A DNA stretch of 64,000 nt, from the NCBI RefSeq assembly GCF_000373925.1, contig NZ_KB892745.1, positions 56,212 to 120,211 of the forward strand. Direction: 5' to 3'. The notes under the pieces are model-generated. The model was given only the letters and a program-made list of their open reading frames with translations. It did not search any database and was not told the origin of the DNA. Origin of the DNA: Actinopolymorpha alba DSM 45243. Its GTDB lineage: Bacteria > Actinomycetota > Actinomycetes > Propionibacteriales > Actinopolymorphaceae. Below, in pieces: positions 26,560 to 34,247 of the stretch (within the stretch, counting starts at the first letter, position 1; each line of letters starts with the position of its first letter). The position numbers were made by a program, and so were the translations under genes.

Positions 26560-27522
26560 GTGGGACGAGAACTTCCTCCGGCATTGCGGGACCTCCTCGA
26601 GGCTCAAGCGGGTGTCGTCGGCCGACGGCAGGCGCTCGCGGCCGGCGTAACAGATGCCTTCATCAGGACGCAGGTGCGAGCCGGACGCTGGAGGCCGGTC
26701 CGCCGAGGCGTCTACGCGACGTTCAGTGGACCGCTTTCGAGGAGCACACAGATCTGGGCCGCGCTTTTGTACGCCGGCGACGGTGCCACCCTGAGTCACG
26801 AGACCGCCGCCGAGATGTGGGGGTTTGCCGATCAGCCGAGCACGCTGATCCACGTCAGCGTCCCTCGCCACCGCCGGGTCGTCGACCAGCCGGGTCTTCG
26901 TATTCACCTTGCTGGCTGGCTGGAGCGATCGAGGCATCCGGTCCGGACCCCGCCGGTGACCCGCGTCGAGGAGACAGTGCTGGATCTCGCTGATGTCGCG
27001 GACAGCATGTCGGAGGTTGTTCTTTGGGTGACCCGAGCGTGTCAGCGGCGCCGGAGCACCCCGGCCCGCCTCCTCCAGGCACTCCAAGCGCGCAAGAAGG
27101 CCAGATGGCGGGTTGTGATCAGGAGCATGCTCGCGGACGTGACCGAGGGCGCCGAATCGGCACTCGAGATCGCGTACGTACGGCAGGTGGAGCGAGCCCA
27201 TGGCCTTCCCGTCGGCGTGCGGCAACGACACCGGCTGTCGGGAAGTCGGAGCCAGTGGACCGATGTGGACTACATGCCCTACGGCGTGATCGTCGAGCTC
27301 GACGGGCGGATCGGCCATGTCGAGGACGGTGCGTTCCGGGACCATCGACGTGACAACGCCTCAACGGTGCGCGGCCACGACACCCTGCGGTACGGCTGGG
27401 TCGACACCGTGGAGCGCAAGTGCGCGATCGCGTCCGAGGTCGCCTCGGTCCTGCGACGCAGGGGCTGGACAGGTCTGCTGCGACCGTGTGGCCCGGGGTG
27501 CGGCCTCGCGGAGGCGGCGTGA
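26560..27522 (+). CDS. AbiEi-like N-terminal domain / DUF559-like nuclease-fold protein
   Basis: A 320-residue protein. Residues ~5-60 form a winged helix like that of type IV antitoxins of the AbiEi group (LLEAQAGVVGRRQALAAGV, then RRGVYATF). The C-terminal part (residues ~235-300) resembles DUF559/restriction-type nuclease folds, with WTDVDYMPYGVIVELDGR followed by DHRRDN. No AbiEii nucleotidyltransferase toxin gene is adjacent, so a classical type IV pair is absent. GTG start with CATAGT seven bases upstream. It is flanked by 22-bp direct repeats and separates a kinase from a phosphatase gene, suggesting insertion. Confidence 0.72.
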   Translation: MGRELPPALRDLLEAQAGVVGRRQALAAGVTDAFIRTQVRAGRWRPVRRGVYATFSGPLSRSTQIWAALLYAGDGATLSHETAAEMWGFADQPSTLIHVSVPRHRRVVDQPGLRIHLAGWLERSRHPVRTPPVTRVEETVLDLADVADSMSEVVLWVTRACQRRRSTPARLLQALQARKKARWRVVIRSMLADVTEGAESALEIAYVRQVERAHGLPVGVRQRHRLSGSRSQWTDVDYMPYGVIVELDGRIGHVEDGAFRDHRRDNASTVRGHDTLRYGWVDTVERKCAIASEVASVLRRRGWTGLLRPCGPGCGLAEAA

Positions 27523-27542
27523 TCGTGAAGGCTTATCGTCGA
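27521..27542 (+). repeat. 22-bp direct repeat, right copy
   Basis: This is the partner of 26444-26465 (20/22 identical). The interval between starts is 1077 bp and contains one gene. No transposase lies within it. Confidence 0.7.
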
Positions 27543-27572
27543 CGGGTGACCGACCTCGTTCATGATCAGCCG

Positions 27573-28196
27573 ATGACCGTGTTCCTGGTCCGCCACGGCG
27601 AGACGCCCCGGCATGCGGAGAACCGCTACGCCGGGCGGGCGGACGTGCCGCTCAACGATCACGGCCACGCGCAGGCGGCCGCGCTCGGCGAGTGGGCCGT
27701 GAACGCCGGGCTGACGGCGATCGCGAGTTCGACGCTGACGCGGGCCCGGGACACTGCGGAGCCGGCCGCGCGCAAGACCGGGTTGCAGATGGTTGTTGAC
27801 GACCGGCTGGTCGAGCTCGATTTCGGTGCCGGCGACGGGCTCACCGCGGCGGAGATGCGGCAGCGGTTTCCGCGGGAGTGGGCGGCGTTCGAGGCCGATC
27901 CGTACGCCAATCCGCTGCCAGGTGGCGAGCCGCCGGCCGACGCCTGCGCCCGCGGGCGGGCGGCGTTCGACGACCTGAGCAGCGGGCGCTTCGGTGACCG
28001 CGTCCTCGTGGTGGCGCACGGCACGTTCCTCCGCATCGTGCTGTGTGACCTGCTCGGCGTGCCGCCGTGCCATTACCGCAGGGCGTTTCCGGTGATCCGG
28101 AACGCCACCGGGGCGGTGCTGCGCCATAACCGCGCGGGCCACTGGGGGCTGGTGGCCTGGAACCCACCGCTGGTCGCCGGCGCGGACACCTGGTAG
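27573..28196 (+). CDS. Histidine phosphatase (phosphoglycerate-mutase-like)
   Basis: A 207-residue branch-1 histidine phosphatase. The catalytic RHG motif is VFLVRHGETPRHAENRYAG. The second Arg is in SSTLTRARDTA, the acid in LDFGAGDGLT, and the second His in VLVVAHGTFLRI. It most likely hydrolyses a sugar or cofactor phosphate; GpmB/CobC-like assignment cannot be made. The ATG at 27573 has no clear ribosome site; an in-frame GTG further upstream is conceivable. Confidence 0.88.
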   Translation: MTVFLVRHGETPRHAENRYAGRADVPLNDHGHAQAAALGEWAVNAGLTAIASSTLTRARDTAEPAARKTGLQMVVDDRLVELDFGAGDGLTAAEMRQRFPREWAAFEADPYANPLPGGEPPADACARGRAAFDDLSSGRFGDRVLVVAHGTFLRIVLCDLLGVPPCHYRRAFPVIRNATGAVLRHNRAGHWGLVAWNPPLVAGADTW

Positions 28197-28262
28197 GCCC
28201 GAGCCGGCCCGCGGGGCGCTGGCCGAAGCCGGTCGCGGTCCCTTGACGACGTGCCCGCCTCG

Positions 28263-28291
28263 TCACATCGTGAGGCGACATCTTCACATCG
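28263..28291. promoter_or_regulatory. Candidate operator upstream of polyol operon
   Basis: TCACATCG occurs at 28263-28270 and again at 28284-28291, exactly 21 bp apart (two helical turns). The first copy extends to TCACATCGTGA, an inverted repeat. It lies 117-145 bp before the first permease start and could bind the DeoR regulator encoded inside the operon. Confidence 0.5.
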
Positions 28292-28407
28292 CCGCGTGTT
28301 AGGAGCGCGCGTACGCCGGACCCGGTGTGCGGGCACGTTGAGGCACGGTGTTGGGGGCACGGGATGTACGGCATCGCAGTCCGGGGTTCGCGGGAGCGGG
28401 CCGGCTG

Positions 28408-29298
28408 ATGGGGACACCGCGCTGGCGGCGCCGGCTACGCCCGTACCTGTTGGCGATGCCGGCCGTGCTGTTGTGCGTGGGCATCCTCTATCCGTTCTTC
28501 GTGGGCGTCGGCTACACGGTCTTCAACTTCTCCGACGCGAACCGCACACCGAGCTTCGTGGGTGTGCGCAACTTCGTCGACATCCTCAGCAGCGACACCT
28601 TCTGGCATTCGGCCCAGGTGACGGTGTCGTTCGCCGTGGTGGCAACGGTCGTGGAAACCGTTGTGGGCGTGGGTATCGCGCTCCTGCTCCATCGCAGCAG
28701 TCTTGTCGCGCGGATCCTCGAACGTTTCCTCATCGTGCCGCTCATGGTCGCCCCGATCATCGCGGCGATCATGTGGAAGCTCATCCTGCTGCCTGAAGTC
28801 GGCTGGGTCCGGCCGATCCTTTCCGCCGCAGGCGTCGAGGGATACCGCGGCACCGACAGCGCCCTCGCGGCATTCTTCTGGTCGGTCGTCGTCGACGCCT
28901 GGCTCTACACGCCGTTCGTCGCGATCCTCGCGCTTGTGGGGTTGCGTTCCTTGCCGCGTTCGCCGTTCGAGGCGGCCGCGGTGGACGGTGCCAACTGGTG
29001 GTTGACGTTCCGGCGGCTCATCCTTCCGATGCTGTGGCCCTACATCCTGGTCGCGGTGATCTTCAGGTTCATGGACTGCCTGAAGGTGTTCGACATCATC
29101 TACGGTCTCACCGCCGGGGGTCCGGGTGATGCGACGACAACCCTGCAGATCAGTGCCTACCTCGAGGCGATCACCTATGCGCGCTACAGCCGGGGGATGA
29201 CGTTCATGCTCATCCTGTGGGTGGTGGTGTACGCCAGCTCGTTCGTGCTGGTGCGTTATCTCGGCCGGGTGCAGAGCCGGGCGGCGGGGTCCGTATGA
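28408..29298 (+). CDS. Carbohydrate/polyol ABC transporter permease 1
   Basis: A 296-residue MalF-type permease, first gene of the nine-gene operon. Hydrophobic segments begin at residue ~11 (YLLAMPAVLLCVGILYPFF), and the EAA loop reads FEAAAVDGANWWLTFRRL followed by ILPMLWPY. ATG 28408 follows GGGAG. Its TGA is the first base triplet of the repeat that carries the next gene's start. No binding-protein gene precedes or follows it in the operon. Confidence 0.92.
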   Translation: MGTPRWRRRLRPYLLAMPAVLLCVGILYPFFVGVGYTVFNFSDANRTPSFVGVRNFVDILSSDTFWHSAQVTVSFAVVATVVETVVGVGIALLLHRSSLVARILERFLIVPLMVAPIIAAIMWKLILLPEVGWVRPILSAAGVEGYRGTDSALAAFFWSVVVDAWLYTPFVAILALVGLRSLPRSPFEAAAVDGANWWLTFRRLILPMLWPYILVAVIFRFMDCLKVFDIIYGLTAGGPGDATTTLQISAYLEAITYARYSRGMTFMLILWVVVYASSFVLVRYLGRVQSRAAGSV

Positions 29299-29379
29299 GT
29301 GAGCGCAGCGAGCGAATCATCCAACACAGCGCCATTAGTGCCTCATGCGCGTCCGCAGCGAAGCGAGGACGCGCATGAG
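29296..29379 (+). repeat. Intercistronic repeat copy 2, carries RBS and start codon
   Basis: This fills the gap between permease 1 and permease 2 exactly, from TGA to ATG. Arms 29342-29354 (CTCATGCGCGTCC) and 29367-29379 pair perfectly over 13 bp around GCAGCGAAGCGA. The right arm contains GGA of the ribosome site and the ATG of permease 2. Nearly identical, inverted copy at 2132-2217. Confidence 0.88.
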
Positions 29380-30214
29380 TGGCAAGGCGGGCTTGCGCGG
29401 CCGAGGAGTGCTGGCGGACCTGGTGCTCGTGGTCTACTTCCTCCTCTCCCTGGCACCAGTGGTCTTCATCGTTGCCCTGAGCCTGAAGTCCAACGCCGAG
29501 CAGACCTCCACCTACCTCCGCTTCACACCCACGCTGGACAACTACCGTGCGGTGCTGGGCATCGGGGCCGGCGAGTCGGCGTACCTGAGGTTCTTCCTGG
29601 CCAGCCTGATCTGCGCGGTGGGCGCGGTGCTGGTGTCCCTCGTCATCGGGGTCCCGGCGGCGTACGCGGCGGCGCGCTTCCGCTTCCGCGGCAGCGAGGG
29701 TCTGCTCTTCACCCTGCTGTCGTTTCGGTTCGCGCCGGAGCTTGTCGTGATCATCCCGCTCGGCGTGCTCTATCAGCAGCTGGGTCTCTACGACACTTAC
29801 GTCGGCATGATCTGGGCGCTGCAGCTGGTCACGATGCCACTCGTGGTCTGGATCCTGCGGTCGTTCTTCCAGGACCTGCCACCTGACCTGGAACAGGCCG
29901 CACTCCTGGACGGCTACTCCCGCCGGCAGGCGTTCGTCAAGACGGTCCTGCCACTGGTGCGACCCGGTGTCGCGGCGGTTTGCCTGCTGGCGTTCATCTT
30001 CGCCTGGAACAACTTCATCCTTCCCTTCACGCTGACGTCGAGCGAAGCCCAGACGGTCACCGTGAGCTCGCTCGCCTTCCTTGGTGGCAACCAGGTGAGG
30101 TTCAATCTGGTGGCGGCCGGTGCGGTGATGGCCGTCCTACCGCCGTTGGTGCTCGCGTTGTTCATCCAGCGCTACCTCGTCCGTGGGCTTTCGTTCGGGG
30201 CGGTGAAGAGCTGA
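29375..30214 (+). CDS. Carbohydrate/polyol ABC transporter permease 2
   Basis: A 279-residue MalG-type permease with about six hydrophobic segments (LADLVLVVYFLLSLAPVVFI first). The EAA-type loop reads LEQAALLDGYSRRQAFVKT followed by VLPLVRPG. Translation begins MSGKAGLRG at an ATG supplied by the intercistronic repeat. The stop overlaps the following ATPase start (TGATG). Pairs with permease 1. Confidence 0.92.
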   Translation: MSGKAGLRGRGVLADLVLVVYFLLSLAPVVFIVALSLKSNAEQTSTYLRFTPTLDNYRAVLGIGAGESAYLRFFLASLICAVGAVLVSLVIGVPAAYAAARFRFRGSEGLLFTLLSFRFAPELVVIIPLGVLYQQLGLYDTYVGMIWALQLVTMPLVVWILRSFFQDLPPDLEQAALLDGYSRRQAFVKTVLPLVRPGVAAVCLLAFIFAWNNFILPFTLTSSEAQTVTVSSLAFLGGNQVRFNLVAAGAVMAVLPPLVLALFIQRYLVRGLSFGAVKS

Positions 30215-31326
30215 TGGCCGCACTGGAGCTGGCGGGAATCCGTAAGACGTACGGCCGCACCGTCGCCCTGGACGAGGCCACCTTCGATGTCCGGGACGGG
30301 GAGTTCTTCTGCCTGCTCGGGCCTTCGGGCGCAGGCAAGACCACCACACTGAAGGTCGCCGCCGGCCTGGCGGAACCCTCGGTCGGTGTCGTCCGGCTTG
30401 ACGGGGTGGACGTGACGGACGTGGAGCCGACCCGGCGCGATCTCGCGATGTGTTTCGAGAGCTATGCGCTCTATCCGCAGCACAACGTCTTCGACAACCT
30501 CGCGTTCCCGCTGCGTTCGCCACGCCGCCGGATGCCAGCGGAACGAACCCGTCAACGCATCCTTGACATCACCACCCTGCTCGGCATCGACCACCTTCTC
30601 GACCGGCCGGTCACGCAGTTGTCCAACGGCCAGCGGCAGCGGGTCGCGCTCGGCCGGGTGCTGGTCCGGCCCGCATCGGCATACCTGCTCGACGAACCCC
30701 TCTCGCACCTGGACGCCAGGCTGCGCGCCAGCATGCGCGCCGAACTCAAGGCGATCAGCGGTGAGGACGGTACGACGACTCTCTACGTCACCCACGACTA
30801 TGTGGAGGCCCTCTCGCTCGCGGACCGGATCGGGGTCCTGGACGCTGGCCGGATCCGGCAGATCGGCACCCCACGCGAGGTGTGGTCCGAACCAGCGGAC
30901 ACGGTGGTCGCCCGATCGTTCGGCAAACCGGCGATCAACCTGGTCGACGGCGCCATCGCGGCGGCTGGCGGGGTGCTGACGTTCGTGAGTACGGACGGAG
31001 CGCTGCGGCTACCGGTCCCGGGTCTGCGGACGAGCCCAGGCGTGCGGGCCCAGCTGGGCATCCGCCCACGCGACCTCGGTCTCCTCCGTGGTGCCGGTGA
31101 CCTTCCGTCCAGCTTGGTGTGCTTCGACGCTGCGATCTATGTCCTCGAACATCTCGGCCGGCAGACCGAGGTGACCGTCCGGGTCGGCGCGGCTTTGCTG
31201 TCGTTGGTGGTCCCGCGCGAGGTCGCCGACGGCCACGTGTTGGACGACAAGGTCGTGGTGACGTTCGACCCGGCGGCCGCACATGTCTTTCTCCCCGACG
31301 ACGGTGGGCGGAGGGTGGTGCGGTGA
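30214..31326 (+). CDS. ABC transporter ATPase 1 (MalK/UgpC class)
   Basis: A 370-residue ATPase of the sugar-importer class with a C-terminal TOBE-like regulatory domain (residues ~235-370). Walker A GPSGAGKTT (36-44), signature LSNGQ in place of LSGGQ, Walker B YLLDEPLS, and H-loop YVTHD. The Q-loop Gln is replaced by Glu82 (CFESYALYP). It overlaps the permease stop and the DeoR start by one base each. A second ATPase encoded two genes downstream suggests a heterodimeric motor, as in rhizobial glycerol transporters. Confidence 0.92.
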   Translation: MAALELAGIRKTYGRTVALDEATFDVRDGEFFCLLGPSGAGKTTTLKVAAGLAEPSVGVVRLDGVDVTDVEPTRRDLAMCFESYALYPQHNVFDNLAFPLRSPRRRMPAERTRQRILDITTLLGIDHLLDRPVTQLSNGQRQRVALGRVLVRPASAYLLDEPLSHLDARLRASMRAELKAISGEDGTTTLYVTHDYVEALSLADRIGVLDAGRIRQIGTPREVWSEPADTVVARSFGKPAINLVDGAIAAAGGVLTFVSTDGALRLPVPGLRTSPGVRAQLGIRPRDLGLLRGAGDLPSSLVCFDAAIYVLEHLGRQTEVTVRVGAALLSLVVPREVADGHVLDDKVVVTFDPAAAHVFLPDDGGRRVVR

Positions 31327-32099
31327 TGGCGAGCATGAAGCCGGAGCAACGTCAGGAACGCCTTGCGGAGTTCGTTCTCGGCAAGGGAACGGCGACCGCG
31401 CAGGAGCTGGCCCCGATGTTCGGGGTCAGCCTGATGACGATCCACCGCGACCTGGACGAGCTGGCCGCGCGGGGCGTCGTACGTAAGTTCCGTGGCGGGG
31501 TGACGGCGCAGCCCTCGGGGGTCTTCGAGTCCAACGTGGCGTACCGCCGCAAGGCGATGTTGACAGAGAAGCGGGCCATCGTGCGGGTCGCCGCCCGGCA
31601 CGTCGAGCCCGGCATGTCGCTGATCCTCGATGACGCGACCACGACCTACCACCTGATCGCCCACCTGGAGCGGCTGCGCCCACTGCACGTCGCCACGAAC
31701 TTCCTGCCCGCGATGCGTGAACTCGCCACGCTGCGCGACGTCGGCCTGACCGGCCTCGGCGGTACGTACGACCCGTTACACGACTCGTTCCTCGGCGTGA
31801 TGTGTGTCGAGGCGGTGGAGTTGCTGCGGGTGGACGCGGCGTTCGTCTCGACCTCAGCGCTGGCCGGTGGCTTCGCCTACCACCAGGAGGAACGCATCGT
31901 CGGAGTGAAGCGGGCCATGCTCGAAGCCGCGGACCGGCGTTACCTCCTGCTCGACCACAGCAAGCTCGGTCGACGGGCGCTGCACCGGCTGGTTCCGGTC
32001 AGTGCGTTCGACCTGGTGATCGTCGACGCGGGGGCCGACGAGGCGGCGCTCGCCGAACTCGACCGCGACAACGTGCGCTACGAGGTGGCGGAGCTATGA
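31326..32099 (+). CDS. DeoR-family transcriptional regulator
   Basis: A 257-residue regulator embedded between two ATPase genes. The helix-turn-helix is TATAQELAPMFGVSLMTIHRDLDEL followed by VVRKFRGGV. The sensor domain has LILDDATTTYHLIAHL and ATNFLPAM, the usual sugar-phosphate site. Overlap of TGATG with the upstream and ATGA with the downstream gene. It likely senses a pathway intermediate and controls this operon. Confidence 0.9.
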   Translation: MASMKPEQRQERLAEFVLGKGTATAQELAPMFGVSLMTIHRDLDELAARGVVRKFRGGVTAQPSGVFESNVAYRRKAMLTEKRAIVRVAARHVEPGMSLILDDATTTYHLIAHLERLRPLHVATNFLPAMRELATLRDVGLTGLGGTYDPLHDSFLGVMCVEAVELLRVDAAFVSTSALAGGFAYHQEERIVGVKRAMLEAADRRYLLLDHSKLGRRALHRLVPVSAFDLVIVDAGADEAALAELDRDNVRYEVAEL

Positions 32100-33196
32100 G
32101 CAACCTGGTGTTGTACGGCGTCCGGAAAGTCTTCCGGAGCAGGCGAGGCGCGCCTGTCGAGGCGGTCCGCCGGATGGACCTGGAGGTGCGAAGTGGCGAA
32201 CTCGTCGCCCTGCTGGGCCCCTCCGGCTGCGGCAAGTCGACGACCCTGCGGATGATCGCGGGGCTGGAGGACGTGACGGACGGCGACATCCTCATCGGTG
32301 GCAGGTCGGTGCTGGGGCTACGCCCGCAGGAGCGCAACGTCGGGGTGGCGTTCGAGAACTACGGGCTCTATCCACCGCTCACCGTCGCCGCGAATCTCGC
32401 CTTCGGGCTCGACGCCCGCCGGCTCGGTCGGGCCCGCGAGCGGCGCGCCCGGATCCACGACGTGGCAAGGCGGATCGGCCTGCTCGACGTGCTCGACGCC
32501 CGGCCGGCGAGCCTGTCCTCGGGCCAGAAGCAGCGGGTCGCGCTCGGCCGGGCGATCATCCGGGCGCCCGACGTCCTGCTCCTCGATGAGCCCCTCTCGC
32601 GCCTCGACGCCGCTCAGCGCGACCTCACCCGGCGGGAACTCCGCCGCCTGCAACGCGAACTCGGCTACACCACGGTGCTCGTCACCCACGACCAGGAGGA
32701 GGCGCTGAGCCTGGCTGACCGGGTCGTGGTGATGGACGAGGGCCGGGTCCGTCAGGTGGGTACGCCGGATGAGGTGTACGACGATCCGGCCGACGTGTTC
32801 GTGGCGGGCTTCGTCGGGGAGCCGGCGATGAACCTGCTGCCCGGCGTTCTCGAGGGCGGCGGACCGGTCTGGCTCTCGCCGCACGTCGCCGTCCCGACCG
32901 ACATCCGGGGCGCCGCGGGTGACGTGGTGCTCGGCGTACGTCCGGAGGACGTCATCCTGGTCGGCCCGGACGCCGACCGGTCAGGTGGTGTGGCGGACGC
33001 GGTGGCGCACGTGCTCGTCGTCGAGGATCTGCTGGAGTGCACCCTGCTCACGGTGGAGCTTCCAGGTGTCGAACGCCGCCTCGTCGTCCAGACTGGTCCA
33101 GGGCTTCGCGCGGTGCCCGGCCAGGCTGTGTCGGTGGCGTTCCACCGGCTTCGTACGTACGTGTTCGACGCAAAGACAGGAGAGCGGCTGCGATGA
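32096..33196 (+). CDS. ABC transporter ATPase 2 (MalK/UgpC class)
   Basis: A 366-residue ATPase. Walker A GPSGCGKST (41-49), signature LSSGQ, Walker B LLLDEPLSRLD, H-loop VTHD, then a TOBE-like C-terminal domain. Like its partner it has Glu (Glu87, AFENYGLYP) where the Q-loop Gln is expected. It is divergent enough from ATPase 1 to be a partner rather than a recent duplicate. Start and stop overlap neighbours by ATGA. Confidence 0.92.
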   Translation: MSNLVLYGVRKVFRSRRGAPVEAVRRMDLEVRSGELVALLGPSGCGKSTTLRMIAGLEDVTDGDILIGGRSVLGLRPQERNVGVAFENYGLYPPLTVAANLAFGLDARRLGRARERRARIHDVARRIGLLDVLDARPASLSSGQKQRVALGRAIIRAPDVLLLDEPLSRLDAAQRDLTRRELRRLQRELGYTTVLVTHDQEEALSLADRVVVMDEGRVRQVGTPDEVYDDPADVFVAGFVGEPAMNLLPGVLEGGGPVWLSPHVAVPTDIRGAAGDVVLGVRPEDVILVGPDADRSGGVADAVAHVLVVEDLLECTLLTVELPGVERRLVVQTGPGLRAVPGQAVSVAFHRLRTYVFDAKTGERLR

Positions 33197-34236
33197 CGAG
33201 TGGGCGGGTCCTCGCCGCGGGGGACGAGTTCGTGAGTTCTGAGTTACTGGAGCGGGCGTTGCGCGACCAGCTCGGTGACGGTCCGGAGATCCGTACTCTC
33301 GACCTTCCCTGGCCGACCACGCCCTGGAGTGAGGTCGCCGAGGTGGTGGAGGCGGCCGGCGACGAGGACACGATGATCGCGGCTCTCGACGGCGTCCAGG
33401 CGGCCGTCACCCATCTCGCGCCGTTCACGGCCCGGGTCTTCGCGCACGCGCCGGACCTCCGCCTGGTCGTGGTCTCGCGCGGTGGTCCCGTCAACGTCAA
33501 CCTGCGCGCGGCGACGGACGCCGGCGTCCTCGTCTGCTACGCGCCCGGACGCAACGCCAACGCCGCAGCGGAGTTCGCGGTCGGTCTGATCCTCGCGACC
33601 TGCCGCAACATCGCCACCGGCCACACCGAACTCGCCGGCCGCCACTGGCCCGGACACTACTTCCGGTACGAGTCCGCGGGATTCGAGCTGCGCGACTCCA
33701 CGGTCGGGCTGGTCGGGTACGGCGCGATCGGTGCGCTGGTCGGCCGCCTGCTGGCGGCCTTCGGCGCGCGGGTGCTGGCGTACGACCCGAAAGCGGCGCC
33801 CGAGGCGTTCGGCCCCGAGGCGGAGCAAGTGGACGACCTCGGCGAACTCCTCGCGCGGTCCCGGGTGGTGAGCCTGCACGCCCGGCTCACGCCGGAGACC
33901 CGGAATCTCATCGCAGCCGCCGAGATCGCCCAGATGCCCAGCGGTTCGGTGCTCATCAACACCGCGCGAGGTGGCCTGCTCGACTACGAGGCCCTGTGCG
34001 ACGCGCTCGACGAGGGCCGGCTCGCCGGCGCCGGCATCGACGTCTTTCCCGAGGAACCCCCGCCGCCCGGCTCCCGGTTGTTCTCCACCCGGCGTCTGGT
34101 GATGGCGCCCCACATCGCCGGGTGCAGCCGGGAGGTCGCCCAGCGGGCGGCGCGGATCTGCGCCGACGAGGTTGCCCGCTGGGCCGAGGGGCGACCACCG
34201 GCCAGTCCCGCCAACCCTGACGTCCTGCGGACCTGA
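33193..34236 (+). CDS. D-isomer 2-hydroxyacid dehydrogenase
   Basis: A 347-residue NAD-dependent dehydrogenase of the phosphoglycerate-dehydrogenase class. The cofactor motif is STVGLVGYGAIGALVGRLL with Asp following in LAYDPK. The substrate Arg is in SRGGPVN and INTARGGLLDYEAL, the Glu in DVFPEEPPPPGS, and the catalytic His in MAPHIAGCS. Member of the operon by ATGA overlap. It may reduce or oxidise a 2-keto or 2-hydroxy acid derived from the imported compound; substrate unknown. Confidence 0.9.
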   Translation: MTSGRVLAAGDEFVSSELLERALRDQLGDGPEIRTLDLPWPTTPWSEVAEVVEAAGDEDTMIAALDGVQAAVTHLAPFTARVFAHAPDLRLVVVSRGGPVNVNLRAATDAGVLVCYAPGRNANAAAEFAVGLILATCRNIATGHTELAGRHWPGHYFRYESAGFELRDSTVGLVGYGAIGALVGRLLAAFGARVLAYDPKAAPEAFGPEAEQVDDLGELLARSRVVSLHARLTPETRNLIAAAEIAQMPSGSVLINTARGGLLDYEALCDALDEGRLAGAGIDVFPEEPPPPGSRLFSTRRLVMAPHIAGCSREVAQRAARICADEVARWAEGRPPASPANPDVLRT

Positions 34237-34247
34237 GAAGGCACGCC

